From CAIRTM01 sp963723235 (GTDB taxonomy: Bacteria; Desulfobacterota; WTBG01; CAIYCZ01; CAIRTM01), in contig CAVRPV010000017.1 of the NCBI GenBank assembly GCA_963723235.1, forward strand, positions 124,001 to 188,000: DNA of 64,000 nucleotides. The letters are read 5' to 3'. The notes under the pieces were generated by a model that searched no databases, was not told the origin of the DNA, and saw nothing but the letters and a program-made list of their open reading frames with translations. Below, in pieces: positions 1 to 11,717 of this stretch. How positions within the stretch are numbered: the first letter of the stretch is position 1; each line of letters opens with the position of its first letter. A program made the position numbers and the translations under genes.

Positions 1-2429
<2,429 letters not shown>

Positions 2430-2462
2430 ATGCGTTACCTCTTAAAAAGAGATTAATAGAAA

Positions 2463-5400
2463 TTATTTTTTGCTGCTATCTGCCTCAATAAATTCAACAT
2501 CAAGGCACAGACTCTGCAATTCCTTAACAAGCACATTAAAGGACTCCGGCAGGGCCGGTGCTATATTGAGTTCGCCTTTGACAATGTTCTCATATAACTT
2601 GCTGCGGCCGTACACATCGTCGGACTTAAGCGTCAGCAGTTCCTGCAGCGTATAGGCGGCCCCATAGGCCTCAAGCGCCCAGACCTCCATCTCGCCAAGT
2701 CGCTGGCCACCGAACTGGGCCTTGCCGCCCAAAGGTTGCTGCGTTACCAGTGAATAGGTGCCGATGGAACGGGCATGGATCTTATCATCAACCAGATGAT
2801 GCAGTTTGAGCATGTAGATAATGCCAACCGTCACCTCTTTATCAAACGGCTCGCCGCTGCGCCCGTCAAAGAGTTTCGTCTGCCCGGAATTCGGCATCCC
2901 TGCCTCTTCAAAGCACTCATTAATCTGCAGTTCGTGGGCACCGTCAAAAACCGGTGTTGCCATGTGCACACCCTGGGAAAGTTTTGCAGCCAGAGCAAGC
3001 AGTTCATCATCGGGCAGTGCATCAATCAGGGCGGCGACTGATTTGTCACCATAGATCTTCTTAATCCAGATACGAATTTTGTTCGGCGATGTCTCATCCT
3101 TGAGCATCTGGTTGATCTTCTGTCCCAGTCCGCGGGCAGCCCATCCAAGATGGGTTTCAAGAATCTGCCCCACATTCATACGCGAGGGCACACCCAGCGG
3201 GTTCAACACGATGTCAACCGGGGTTCCGTCTTCCATGTAGGGCAAGTCTTCAACCGGCAATATACGGGAAAGAACACCCTTATTGCCATGGCGCCCGGCC
3301 ATCTTGTCGCCGACCGACAGTTTACGTTTAACGGCCAGGTTCACCTTGACCATCTTGATGACACCCGGAGGCAATTCATCACCGCGCTTAATCTTGTCGA
3401 TTTTCTCTTCAAAGACAAGCTTGATGATACTGATTTGCCCATCAAAATCCTGTTTTATTTTTTCAATTTTGTCGGCAATTTCGGCTTTACCGGCGATATT
3501 CACCTTGACCCATTTTGCGAGCGGTATGGCATCAACATCTGCTTCCGTAATAACCGCTCCTTTTTTTAAGAGCTCCTTGCCCTTCTTCTCATCAACAAAC
3601 TTTTTGCCGATGGTTTTGCGCACGAGCAGCTTTTTCAAACGTTTATTCACACTCTCCCGCAGGATCCGGATTTCATCCTCCTGATCCTTCAAAAAGCGCG
3701 CACGATCCTCATCCTCGATTGAACGGGTACGTTCATCTTTATCGGCGCCCTTGCGTGAAAAAATGTTCACGCCTATAACCGTGCCCTCAACGCCGGGTGG
3801 CATACGCAGAGACGTATCCTGCACGTCACGTGCCTTTTCACCGAAGATTGCCCGCAACAGTTTCTCTTCAGGGGAGAGCTGCGTCTCACCCTTGGGGGTA
3901 ATCTTGCCCACCAGGATATCACCGGGTTTTACCTCGGCACCGATGCGCACAATTCCGCTCTCATCCAAATTGGCAAGCATATCCTCGCCCACATTCGGAA
4001 TGTCGCGTGTTATCTCCTCTTTCCCGAGCTTGGTATCACGCGCCAAGACATTGAATTCCTCAATATGAATTGAGGTAAACGCATCCTCACGAATAAGCTC
4101 TTCACTTACCAGGATGGAATCTTCAAAATTATAGCCGCCCCAAGGCATAAAGGCGACCAGCACATTGCGACCCAGAGCCAGTTCACCCATTTCGGTCGCC
4201 GGTCCATCGGCGATCAAATCTCCGGCGTCAACCCAGTCGCCGATCCGTACAATCGGGCGCTGATTCACACAGGTATTCTGGTTAGAACGGCGATATTTGG
4301 TCAGCTTATAAATATCGACATCCGCGCCGATTTTATCCGACTCAACATCATGCTTGACGACAATGCGATCAGCATCAACGCTGCGCACAACCCCACTGCG
4401 CCGGGCTACTACCCCGACACCGGAGTCCCGAGCAGCGATGGCCTCCATGCCGGTACCCACCAGCGGGGCCTGCGTACGCAGCAGCGGCACTGCCTGCCGC
4501 TGCATGTTGGATCCCATCAAAGCACGATTGGCGTCATCATTCTCCAGAAACGGAATCAGCGAAGCGGCGACACTCACAAGCTGCTTCGGAGAGACGTCCA
4601 TATACTCAATGTCTTCGGACACAGCCATAACAAACTCACCGCCCCGACGCGCGGAAACAAGCGGATTCTCAAAGTTTCCCTTTGCATCAATAGGGGCATT
4701 CGCCTGGGCGATCACAAACTTTTCTTCCTGATCGGCAGAGAGATAATCAACCTTTTTGCCCACCCTGCCGTTTGCAACGTGACGGTAAGGGGTTTCAACA
4801 AAGCCGTACTCATTAACACGTGCGAACGTCGACAACGATGCGATCAGACCGATATTTGGTCCCTCGGGTGTTTCAATCGGACATATGCGGCCGTAATGCG
4901 TAGGGTGCACGTCGCGCACTTCAAACCCGGCGCGCTCGCGCGTAAGACCTCCTGGGCCCAGAGCGCTCAAACGGCGCTTATGCGTTATCTCGGAGAGAGG
5001 ATTGGTCTGGTCCATGAACTGCGAAAGCTGGCTAGAACCAAAGAACTCCTTAATCACTGCTGAGACCATCTTGGAGTTCACCAGATCATGCGGCATCAGG
5101 GTTTCAAGTTCCTGCAGGCTCATGCGCTCCTTGATAGCCCGCTCCATCCTCACTAAACCAATACGGTAATGATTCTCAACGAGCTCCCCAACCGTACGAA
5201 CACGCCGGTTACCCAGATGATCTATATCATCAATATCGCCGCGACCATTTTTAATATCAATCAGAACCGCCACCGTCCGCATAATATCGTCCTTGCTCAG
5301 GACGGTAGTCTCCAGCGGCGAATTCAGATCGAGACGAAAATTTATTTTCATACGACCGACCGTAGTCAGTTCATAAAAATCCTGCTCGAAAAAAAGCCGG

Positions 5401-6566
5401 TTAAAATGTGCATTAGCGCTCTCCTGACTGGGCGGATCATTGGGGCGCAGACGCTTGTACAACTCAACAATAGCCTCATCCTGAGACTTTACCTTGTCAA
5501 GCTCAAGCGTATCACGCAGGGATGAATCAACATTATTAAGGTCGATATAGAGTATTTTAATCCGCTTAATACCGCGCTGCTTAATCTGCAGGACACCGTC
5601 AGCGGTAAGCCTGTCATTGCATTTAAACACAACCTCACCGGTTGCGGGGTCAGTAACATCCTCGGCAACGACCCTGTCAACAACATCCTGATCTGCTACA
5701 GGGATATATTCGATGCCAGCCTTACGCAACTTACTCACAAGGACTTTGTTGAACTTACGCCCTTTTTTAACAATGACCTCGTGGCGTTTGTCAACAATAT
5801 CCTGGCAGGCCGTGCCGTCGCCAAAAAATGGTGAGCGGATGCTCATGCGCACGCCAGCCTCATCAAAGAGCAAATCCTCAACTGTATAAAAATAGGCCAG
5901 CAACTCCTGATCGCTGTACCCAAGAGCCTTCAGCAGCACCGTTACCGGAAACTTGCGCCGGCGGTCAATGCGTACGTATATTATGTCTTTAGGATCATAC
6001 TCAAGGTCTATCCATGAACCGCGGCTTGGTATGATACGGGCTGAGTACAAAAACTTGCCGCTGGAGAGAGTCTTTCCGCGATCATGATCAAAAAAGACAC
6101 CCGGCGACCGGTGCAACTGGCTTACGACAACCCGTTCGGTGCCGTTGATCACGAACGTACCGTTTTCAGTCATCAGCGGAATTTCACCGAAATACACTTC
6201 CTGCTCTTTTATGTCCCGGATATTCTTCGTTTCAGGATCATAGTTGACCAGCCGAATCAGCACCTTGAGCGGTGAGGCCAGGGTAAGTTCTTTCAGACGG
6301 CACTCGTCAATGTCATATTTCGGCGAGCCGAGCGAGTAACTCACAAACTCAAGCTCAGAGGTCTCGTTGTAGTTCCTGATCGGGAAAACGCTTTTAAACA
6401 CCCATTGCAGACCGCATACCTGCCGCTGCTCAGGAACTACATCTTTTTGCAGAAAATTGTCATAGGCCGTTTTCTGAATATCAATCAGATTCGGAATATC
6501 CATGACCTCTGGAATTTTCTGAAAACTTTTGCGAAATCGAAGTTTCTGTGCGCCTACCTGGCCCAT
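2463..6566 (-). CDS. rpoB: RNA polymerase subunit beta
   Basis: Beta subunit of RNA polymerase, about 1367 residues, uninterrupted. The rifampicin-binding region (NPLSEITHKRRLSALGPGG, near residues 515-540) and the C-terminal GGKAQFGGQRLGEMEVWALE segment are standard. The open frame extends upstream to 6656, but that extension crosses a hairpin and has no family similarity. I chose the ATG at 6566, which is preceded by GGGG at a good distance; an ATG at 6578 (adding MGCC) is the alternative. The sequence type is closest to deltaproteobacterial RpoB. It sits between rplL and rpoC. Confidence 0.97.
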   Translation of the reverse strand: MGQVGAQKLRFRKSFQKIPEVMDIPNLIDIQKTAYDNFLQKDVVPEQRQVCGLQWVFKSVFPIRNYNETSELEFVSYSLGSPKYDIDECRLKELTLASPLKVLIRLVNYDPETKNIRDIKEQEVYFGEIPLMTENGTFVINGTERVVVSQLHRSPGVFFDHDRGKTLSSGKFLYSARIIPSRGSWIDLEYDPKDIIYVRIDRRRKFPVTVLLKALGYSDQELLAYFYTVEDLLFDEAGVRMSIRSPFFGDGTACQDIVDKRHEVIVKKGRKFNKVLVSKLRKAGIEYIPVADQDVVDRVVAEDVTDPATGEVVFKCNDRLTADGVLQIKQRGIKRIKILYIDLNNVDSSLRDTLELDKVKSQDEAIVELYKRLRPNDPPSQESANAHFNRLFFEQDFYELTTVGRMKINFRLDLNSPLETTVLSKDDIMRTVAVLIDIKNGRGDIDDIDHLGNRRVRTVGELVENHYRIGLVRMERAIKERMSLQELETLMPHDLVNSKMVSAVIKEFFGSSQLSQFMDQTNPLSEITHKRRLSALGPGGLTRERAGFEVRDVHPTHYGRICPIETPEGPNIGLIASLSTFARVNEYGFVETPYRHVANGRVGKKVDYLSADQEEKFVIAQANAPIDAKGNFENPLVSARRGGEFVMAVSEDIEYMDVSPKQLVSVAASLIPFLENDDANRALMGSNMQRQAVPLLRTQAPLVGTGMEAIAARDSGVGVVARRSGVVRSVDADRIVVKHDVESDKIGADVDIYKLTKYRRSNQNTCVNQRPIVRIGDWVDAGDLIADGPATEMGELALGRNVLVAFMPWGGYNFEDSILVSEELIREDAFTSIHIEEFNVLARDTKLGKEEITRDIPNVGEDMLANLDESGIVRIGAEVKPGDILVGKITPKGETQLSPEEKLLRAIFGEKARDVQDTSLRMPPGVEGTVIGVNIFSRKGADKDERTRSIEDEDRARFLKDQEDEIRILRESVNKRLKKLLVRKTIGKKFVDEKKGKELLKKGAVITEADVDAIPLAKWVKVNIAGKAEIADKIEKIKQDFDGQISIIKLVFEEKIDKIKRGDELPPGVIKMVKVNLAVKRKLSVGDKMAGRHGNKGVLSRILPVEDLPYMEDGTPVDIVLNPLGVPSRMNVGQILETHLGWAARGLGQKINQMLKDETSPNKIRIWIKKIYGDKSVAALIDALPDDELLALAAKLSQGVHMATPVFDGAHELQINECFEEAGMPNSGQTKLFDGRSGEPFDKEVTVGIIYMLKLHHLVDDKIHARSIGTYSLVTQQPLGGKAQFGGQRLGEMEVWALEAYGAAYTLQELLTLKSDDVYGRSKLYENIVKGELNIAPALPESFNVLVKELQSLCLDVEFIEADSSKK

Positions 6567-6589
6567 GCAACACCCCATATGTTTGTATA

Positions 6590-6647
6590 AATAAAAAAAA
6601 TAAAAGTCTGCCTTATTCCCTCCGAAGCAGTCAGGGGCATAAGGCAG
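6590..6647 (-). terminator. rplL-rpoB intergenic hairpin with U-tract (attenuator-like)
   Basis: A 9-bp inverted repeat (ctgccttat at 6608-6616 and ataaggcag at 6639-6647) is followed on the minus strand by a T-rich tract (ACTTTTATTTTTTTT). It looks like a partial intrinsic terminator between rplL and rpoB. Attenuators at this junction are known from other bacteria, where they lower RNA polymerase output relative to ribosomal proteins. The 22-base loop makes it weaker than a classic terminator. Confidence 0.6.
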
Positions 6648-6673
6648 TCTTACCAAACAGCACGGTGCAGTTG

Positions 6674-7057
6674 TTACTTAATCTCAGCGGAGGCGCCGGC
6701 TTCTTCGAGCTTTTTCAGCACGTCTTCGGCTTCAGCTTTCGGAATAGCTTCCTTGACCGCCTTGGGCAGCGCATCAACAAAGTCCTTGGCCTCTTTCAGC
6801 CCAAGTCCGGTAACCTCGCGTACAACCTTGATAACGTTGATACGCTTATCACCGGCACCGACCAGCACAACATCAAACTCGGTCTGTTCCTCGGCAACAG
6901 CGGCAGCACCCCCTGCGGCAGCGGCGACAGGCGCCGCGGCAACCGCAGCAGCGGATACGCCGAACTTTTCTTCCAGCTCCTTGATCATATTGGACAAATC
7001 AAGAACAGACATGTTTTCGATGTAAGAAATAACATCATCCTTTGTAATCTCAGCCAT
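6674..7057 (-). CDS. rplL: Ribosomal protein L7/L12
   Basis: A 127-residue stalk protein of the large ribosomal subunit that binds translation factors. It shows the N-terminal dimerisation domain (residues ~1-32), an Ala-rich flexible hinge (~35-55) and the C-terminal factor-binding domain with EAKDFVDALPKAVKE. Length is normal. An AGGAGG-type ribosome-binding site lies just upstream of the ATG at 7057. It follows rplJ by 52 bases, and the next gene downstream is rpoB after a hairpin. Confidence 0.98.
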   Translation of the reverse strand: MAEITKDDVISYIENMSVLDLSNMIKELEEKFGVSAAAVAAAPVAAAAGGAAAVAEEQTEFDVVLVGAGDKRINVIKVVREVTGLGLKEAKDFVDALPKAVKEAIPKAEAEDVLKKLEEAGASAEIK

Positions 7058-7109
7058 TGTAAAAACCTCCTGAAAATAAATGAATTATGCGTTACCTTCG
7101 CTGCGTGAA

Positions 7110-7649
7110 TTATTGTCCATCTTTCTGCTCGGCAACCGCAGTCAGTACCCGCAGGAACTTCCTCGGGATATCCGATAAAACAGTAACAAAACTGGTAAGT
7201 GGCGCCGCCAACATACCGACAAACTGGCCCAGAAGCACTTCCCTGCTCGGCAGATCACCAAGCTGATTTATCTGGGCCGTACTCAACAACGTACTCTCAA
7301 GCACGCCGGCCCTGATAACAAAGCGCATATCAGGGTTTTCCTTCTTTGCATCATTGTAGAATTTGGTGAGGGCCTTTGCCGCCCGGGCCGGATCTCCATC
7401 AATAAAAGCTACCGCAGTCTGCCCGACAAAATGATCACTAAGAGACTCAAATGCCGTATTTTTAACGACGATCTTCAGCAGCGTATTCTTGGCAACCCTT
7501 ACCTCTGCCCCGGCACCCCGGATCTCACGCCGCAACCCGGTTATCTTATCAACATTAAGACCTGTATAGTCCACTACAAACATGGCCCGGGCCTGGTGCA
7601 AGCGCTCAGTCAGGCTCGCAACTATTCCTTCACGCTCTTTTCTGCTCAC
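7110..7649 (-). CDS. rplJ: Ribosomal protein L10
   Basis: A 179-residue stalk-base protein that anchors L7/L12 dimers to 23S rRNA. The N-terminal MSRKEREGIVASL and the VVDYTGLNVDKITGLR segment are typical, as is VAKNTLLKI. Length is normal. It lies 49 bases downstream of rplA, so little room is left for a classical L10 leader, and no folded leader was recognised. Confidence 0.97.
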   Translation of the reverse strand: MSRKEREGIVASLTERLHQARAMFVVDYTGLNVDKITGLRREIRGAGAEVRVAKNTLLKIVVKNTAFESLSDHFVGQTAVAFIDGDPARAAKALTKFYNDAKKENPDMRFVIRAGVLESTLLSTAQINQLGDLPSREVLLGQFVGMLAAPLTSFVTVLSDIPRKFLRVLTAVAEQKDGQ

Positions 7650-7698
7650 GGCTATTACCTTTCACTGTCAAACGTATTTATGTGCAGTCTGTAAAACC

Positions 7699-8394
7699 CT
7701 ATTCATTTAACGAGGCGATATCAACCTTTACGCCCGGTCCCATGGTTGATGAGAGCACAATATTGCGCATATACTGGCCTTTGCTCGCCGGGGGCTTCAT
7801 ACGATTCACTGTGTCAATAAGCGCAATGATGTTTTCCCGAAGCTTGTCCCGCTCAAAGGAAACCTTGCCTACCGGCACATGCAGATTAGCACCTTTATCG
7901 GTACGAAACTCTACCTTGCCTTTTTTAATCTCGCTGATGGTCTCTTTGATGTTAACCGTAACCGTTCCAACTTTGGGATTGGGCATCATGCCGCGTGGTC
8001 CGAGAATCTTTGCAATGCGGCCCACGAGGCCCATCATATCCGGCGTGGCAACAGCCTTATCAAATTCCAGCCAACCGCCCTGGATCTTCTCCACCAAATC
8101 GTCGGCGCCCACGAAATCGGCGCCGGCCTCCCGGGCCTCAAGCTCCTTTTCACCCTTGGCGAATACCAGTACCCGCACCGATTTACCCGTTCCATGCGGC
8201 ATCATAACTGTTCCGCGCACCATCTGATCGGCCTTGCGTGGATCAACACCGAGCCTGATTGCCACTTCGGTGGTCTCGTCAAATTTTGCACAGGCGGATT
8301 CTTTTACCAAATCAATTGCCTCAGCCAGTTCATAGCGCCTGTCCCGATCTATTTTCTTACGGGCCTCAGTATATTTTTTTCCTTTTTTTGCCAT
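7699..8394 (-). CDS. rplA: Ribosomal protein L1
   Basis: A 231-residue L1-stalk protein of the 50S subunit, usually also an autoregulator of the L11-L1 mRNA. The N-terminal KKYTEARKKIDRDRRYEL segment and the conserved MPNPKVGTVT motif are visible, and length is standard. The ATG at 8394 is preceded by a GGTGGAACC stretch that can act as Shine-Dalgarno. It follows rplK with a 38-base gap. Confidence 0.98.
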   Translation of the reverse strand: MAKKGKKYTEARKKIDRDRRYELAEAIDLVKESACAKFDETTEVAIRLGVDPRKADQMVRGTVMMPHGTGKSVRVLVFAKGEKELEAREAGADFVGADDLVEKIQGGWLEFDKAVATPDMMGLVGRIAKILGPRGMMPNPKVGTVTVNIKETISEIKKGKVEFRTDKGANLHVPVGKVSFERDKLRENIIALIDTVNRMKPPASKGQYMRNIVLSSTMGPGVKVDIASLNE

Positions 8395-8432
8395 GGTTCC
8401 ACCCTGTGTTCTGTACGTTTAAGCCCGCGTCA

Positions 8433-8855
8433 TTAGACTATCTCAATCCCCATACTGCGCGCGGTTCCCATAATTATTTTCATTGCATGATCAATGTCAT
8501 TGGCATTGATATCGGTCATCTTCGCTTGAGCAATCTCCCTGACCTGTTCCGTGCTGACTTTACCGACCTTGGTTTTATTGGGCTCGCCTGAGCCCTTCAC
8601 AATACCGGCTGCCTTTTTCAGCAGCACTGCGGCCGGGGGCGTTTTGGTTATAAATGAAAACGAACGGTCTGCATACACGGTGATCACGACCGGAACGATC
8701 AAGCCTTCCCTGTCCTGCGTTTTTGCATTGTATGCCTTACAGAATTCCATGATATTAACACCATGCTGACCCAGAGCCGGGCCGACCGGCGGAGAAGGAT
8801 TTGCCTTTCCCGCCGTAATCTGTAATTTTATCTGTGTCATTACCTTTTTTGCCAT
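8433..8855 (-). CDS. rplK: Ribosomal protein L11
   Basis: A 140-residue protein of the GTPase-associated centre of the 50S subunit. The PSPPVGPALGQHGVNIMEFC motif near residues 21-40 and the C-terminal MGTARSMGIEIV are family hallmarks. Length is normal. It lies 35 bases after nusG, in the usual nusG-rplK-rplA order. Confidence 0.98.
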   Translation of the reverse strand: MAKKVMTQIKLQITAGKANPSPPVGPALGQHGVNIMEFCKAYNAKTQDREGLIVPVVITVYADRSFSFITKTPPAAVLLKKAAGIVKGSGEPNKTKVGKVSTEQVREIAQAKMTDINANDIDHAMKIIMGTARSMGIEIV

Positions 8856-8890
8856 GGGGCTTTCCTTTTTCCTGATAATGAATATCGCGA

Positions 8891-9439
8891 CTAATTAAAT
8901 TTTTTCACCTGCAGGTACTCAAGCTCAATGGGTGTCTGGCGGCCAAATATACTCACCAGAACCTTCAAGCGCCCCTTTTCGGGCTTAACCTCGTCAACCG
9001 TACCGTTAAAATTTGAGAACGGGCCTTCAACGATGGCGACCTCGTCGCCCTTTTCAAAATCCATTTTCACCGTCGGCCGCAATTTGCCTTCTTTTATTTT
9101 TTCAACAAGATCATCAATACCGCCATCAGGAATCGGAATTGGCTTGGTTTTGCCGCCGATAAAACCGGTTACCCGGGGCGTATTCCTGACCAGATGCCAG
9201 GTTTCATTGTTCATGTCCATATGCACAAGCAAATAGCCGGGGAAAAACTTGCGCGATGATTTCCTGACCTGTTTTTCGCCCTTTTTACCTTTAATAATTT
9301 CTTCAACTTCCTCAGTCGGTATCAGGATATCATCAAACATATCCTGCATTGCGTATGCTTTAATACGCTCTTCAAGCATATCCTTGACTTTATTTTCATA
9401 GCCGGAATAGGTATGAACGACATACCATTGTTTAGACAT
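8891..9439 (-). CDS. nusG: Transcription termination/antitermination factor NusG
   Basis: An RNA-polymerase-bound elongation factor of 182 residues. The NGN domain begins MSKQWYVVHTYSGYENKVK and the C-terminal KOW domain includes GPFSNFNGTVDEV. The frame stays open to 9451, but the ATG at 9439 is supported by GAGGT upstream and by the family's MSKxWY start. It is 13 bases from secE in the standard secE-nusG pair. Confidence 0.97.
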   Translation of the reverse strand: MSKQWYVVHTYSGYENKVKDMLEERIKAYAMQDMFDDILIPTEEVEEIIKGKKGEKQVRKSSRKFFPGYLLVHMDMNNETWHLVRNTPRVTGFIGGKTKPIPIPDGGIDDLVEKIKEGKLRPTVKMDFEKGDEVAIVEGPFSNFNGTVDEVKPEKGRLKVLVSIFGRQTPIELEYLQVKKFN

Positions 9440-9452
9440 AACAAACCTCAAC

Positions 9453-9659
9453 TCAATATACGATAAACTTGATCAACCCGGACAAGAGCATGTCAACAAC
9501 ACCAAGATACACACCGGATATGAGAACGATGACAATCACAACCACTGTCGATGCCATAGTTACCTTGCGACCGGGCCAGGTTATCTTTTTAAGCTCGATC
9601 CTGACTTCCCGCAGAAACTGTCTGACCTTATCAACGAAACCTTTTACATCCACAGCCAT
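9453..9659 (-). CDS. secE: Preprotein translocase subunit SecE
   Basis: A small inner-membrane subunit of the SecYEG channel, 68 residues. It has a cytoplasmic amphipathic helix with the conserved LKKITWPGRKV segment and one transmembrane helix (STVVVIVIVLISGVYLGVV). The open frame continues upstream into tRNA-Trp, which cannot be coding; I chose the ATG at 9659, preceded by GGGGAAGAG. An ATG at 9674 is the other option. It lies between tRNA-Trp and nusG. Confidence 0.93.
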   Translation of the reverse strand: MAVDVKGFVDKVRQFLREVRIELKKITWPGRKVTMASTVVVIVIVLISGVYLGVVDMLLSGLIKFIVY

Positions 9660-9695
9660 CTCTTCCCCGTTCATCACGCACGCATGCGTTAAGTA

Positions 9696-9772
9696 TGGCA
9701 GGCCAGGAGGGATTCGAACCCCCATCACCCGGATTTGGAGTCCGGTGCTCTATCCGTTAGAGCTACTGGCCT
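9696..9772 (-). tRNA. tRNA-Trp (anticodon CCA)
   Basis: A 77-base cloverleaf including encoded 3' CCA. The 7-bp acceptor stem is AGGCCAG/CTGGCCT, the anticodon loop is CTCCAAA and the T-arm has GTTCGAATC. It sits directly upstream of secE, a common arrangement. Confidence 0.97.
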
Positions 9773-9837
9773 AGCAAATCTATCAAATACATCCCTTGAA
9801 GATTGCAAGGACTTGAAGAATATAACGCGAACAGAGG

Positions 9838-9987
9838 CTACTTGGTTTCTTTGTGTGCCGTATGCGTATGGCAAAATCGGCAGTACTTCTTGAACTCAAG
9901 CTTACCGGTTGTCTTTTTCTTATTCTTCGTCGTATTGTAGTTCCTGTTCTTGCACTGCGAACAGGCCAGTATCACAATGTCTCTCAT
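9838..9987 (-). CDS. rpmG: Ribosomal protein L33
   Basis: A 49-residue protein of the 50S subunit, MRDIVILACSQCKNRNY... ending AHKETK, matching the family's start and end. Four cysteines (C9, C12, C36, C39) form a CxxC...CxxC zinc ribbon, so this is the zinc-binding type of L33. The Shine-Dalgarno (GAAGG) is very close to the ATG. It lies between the tuf terminator and tRNA-Trp, as in many genomes. Confidence 0.96.
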   Translation of the reverse strand: MRDIVILACSQCKNRNYNTTKNKKKTTGKLEFKKYCRFCHTHTAHKETK

Positions 9988-10014
9988 CCTTCAGCAACCC
10001 TGTATACAATATGT

Positions 10015-10051
10015 AAAAAAAACGTATTGACCGCCTTGTGGCTGTGTCAAT
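10015..10051 (-). terminator. Intrinsic terminator downstream of tuf
   Basis: On the minus strand ATTGAC pairs with GTCAAT around an inner GCC/GGC pair, followed after three bases by eight T. It begins 4 bases after the tuf stop and probably separates the tRNA-tuf unit from the rpmG-secE-nusG unit. The stem has a small internal loop. Confidence 0.65.
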
Positions 10052-10055
10052 GCTT

Positions 10056-11249
10056 TTATTCTATAACATCACTGATAACGCCGGCGCCCACTGTGCGGCC
10101 GCCTTCGCGTACAGCAAAACGAAGCTCTTTTTCCATGGCGATCGGTGTAATCAGCTCGGCCTCAATACTCACGTTATCACCGGGCATCACCATCTCAACG
10201 CCTTCGGGCAGCTTCACATTACCGGTAACATCCGTAGTCCGAAAATAAAACTGCGGACGATATCCATCAAAAAACGGCGTGTGACGACCGCCCTCTTCCT
10301 TCGACAATACATACACCTCTGCCTTGAACTTCTTGTGCGGCTTGATTGAGCCCGGCTTTGCAATTACCTGGCCACGCTCAACATCATCGCGCTTCGTGCC
10401 GCGCAGCAGTAAACCAACGTTATCTCCAGCACGGCCCTCATCCAGAAGCTTGCGGAACATCTCAACGCCTGTGCATACCGTCTTGACCGTATCGCGAATA
10501 CCAACAATCTCAATCTCCTCGCTCACCTTTACAATACCGCGCTCGATGCGACCCGTTACAACCGTGCCGCGGCCCGATATGCTGAACACATCCTCTACCG
10601 GCATCAAAAACGGCTTGTCAATCGCACGCTCGGGCTCGGGAATATAGGAGTCAATCGCATCAAGAAGTTCCTGAATGCACTTGAACTGCTCGGACTTAAC
10701 ATCGTCACTCTCCATGGCACGCAGTGCGCTGCCCTTAATAATCGGTGTATCATCACCGGGAAAGTCATACTTGCTCAACAACTCCCGAACCTCAAGCTCA
10801 ACCAGCTCCAGCAGCTCAGGATCATCAACCATATCGGCCTTGTTCAAAAACACCACAACATAGGGCACTCGCACCTGACGGGCCAGCAGAATATGCTCGC
10901 GGGTCTGCGGCATCGGACCATCAGCCGCGCTCACCACCAGAATGGCGCCATCCATCTGCGCAGCTCCCGTGATCATGTTCTTGATGTAGTCGGCATGACC
11001 GGGACAGTCAATGTGGGCATAGTGGCGCTTGGCTGTCTCATACTCAACGTGCGCTATGGCAATCGTCAAGCCGCGCTCCTTCTCCTCGGGTGCCTTGTCA
11101 ATCTGGTCAAAGTCCATCTTCTGGGCCAGACCCTTCAGAGACTGAAACTTTGTCAGGGCTGAGGTCAGCGTGGTCTTACCATGATCAACGTGACCAATCG
11201 TGCCTACGTTTACGTGCGGTTTCGTGCGCTCAAACTTTTGCTTTGCCAT
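10056..11249 (-). CDS. tuf: Elongation factor Tu
   Basis: A GTPase that delivers aminoacyl-tRNA to the ribosome, 397 residues. The P-loop GHVDHGKT, switch motif DCPGHADY and NKADMVDD are all present, followed by beta-barrel domains 2 and 3. The switch-I stretch reads EEKERGLTIAIAHVEYET, like deltaproteobacterial EF-Tu. The start is the ATG at 11249 with GGAGGATTCTC upstream; the frame continues five codons further but without support. It is preceded by four tRNA genes in the same order as the E. coli thrU-tyrU-glyT-thrT-tufB operon. Confidence 0.98.
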   Translation of the reverse strand: MAKQKFERTKPHVNVGTIGHVDHGKTTLTSALTKFQSLKGLAQKMDFDQIDKAPEEKERGLTIAIAHVEYETAKRHYAHIDCPGHADYIKNMITGAAQMDGAILVVSAADGPMPQTREHILLARQVRVPYVVVFLNKADMVDDPELLELVELEVRELLSKYDFPGDDTPIIKGSALRAMESDDVKSEQFKCIQELLDAIDSYIPEPERAIDKPFLMPVEDVFSISGRGTVVTGRIERGIVKVSEEIEIVGIRDTVKTVCTGVEMFRKLLDEGRAGDNVGLLLRGTKRDDVERGQVIAKPGSIKPHKKFKAEVYVLSKEEGGRHTPFFDGYRPQFYFRTTDVTGNVKLPEGVEMVMPGDNVSIEAELITPIAMEKELRFAVREGGRTVGAGVISDVIE

Positions 11250-11325
11250 GAGAATCCTCCTCAAAATGCTTATCTGGTAATTGTCATCCCTTGTATGAAA
11301 AAAAATACTCCCTACACTGTTTTAA

Positions 11326-11402
11326 TGGAGCCCAAGACCGGGATCGAACCGGTGAACCTCATCCTTACCAAGGATGCGCTCTACCGACTGAGCTACTTGG
11401 GC
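11326..11402 (-). tRNA. tRNA-Thr (anticodon GGT)
   Basis: 77 bases with encoded CCA. Acceptor stem GCCCAAG/CTTGGGC, anticodon arm CATCC-TTGGTAA-GGATG, T-loop GTTCGAT. It is the last tRNA before tuf. Confidence 0.96.
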
Positions 11403-11421
11403 CGTGCTAAATGATTCACCG

Positions 11422-11498
11422 TGGAGCGGGAGACGGGATTCGAACCCGCGACCCTCAGCTTGGAAGGCTGACGCTCTAGCCGGCTGAGCTACTCCCGC
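11422..11498 (-). tRNA. tRNA-Gly (anticodon TCC)
   Basis: 77 bases with encoded CCA. Acceptor stem GCGGGAG/CTCCCGC, anticodon loop CTTCCAA, T-loop GTTCGAATC. Confidence 0.96.
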
Positions 11499-11518
11499 CA
11501 TGCAGCGGTAAATCCTGA

Positions 11519-11603
11519 TGGTGGAGAGAGGAGGATTCGAACCTCCGTAGGCGTCGCCAGCAGATTTACAGTCTGCCCCCTTTGGCCACTCGGGTACCTC
11601 TCC
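11519..11603 (-). tRNA. tRNA-Tyr (anticodon GTA)
   Basis: 85 bases with a long variable arm, as expected for bacterial tRNA-Tyr, and encoded CCA. Anticodon loop CTGTAAA; acceptor stem GGAGAGG/TCTCTCC with one G-U pair. Confidence 0.96.
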
Positions 11604-11634
11604 ACTGAAAAAATCAAAGTTTTATCGACATATA

Positions 11635-11706
11635 AGCTGGCGATGGGAATCGAACCCGCAACCTGCTGATTACAAATCAGCTGCTCTACCGTTGAGCTAC
11701 GCCAGC
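11635..11706 (-). tRNA. tRNA-Thr (anticodon TGT), CCA not encoded
   Basis: 72 bases. Acceptor stem GCTGGCG/CGCCAGC, anticodon loop TTTGTAA, T-loop GTTCGATT. The discriminator base is followed by TAT rather than CCA, so the CCA tail must be added enzymatically, unlike all the other tRNAs in this window. Confidence 0.95.
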
Positions 11707-11717
11707 ATAATCTAAAA

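Noticed and set aside
2470..6656. Long plus-strand frames opposite rpoB and rpoC (up to 237 codons)
   Set aside because: They are antisense shadows of clearly conserved genes, with no ribosome-binding sites and no recognisable domains.
9660..9728. N-terminal extension of secE
   Set aside because: The extension would translate part of tRNA-Trp; the internal ATG with a ribosome-binding site fits the family.
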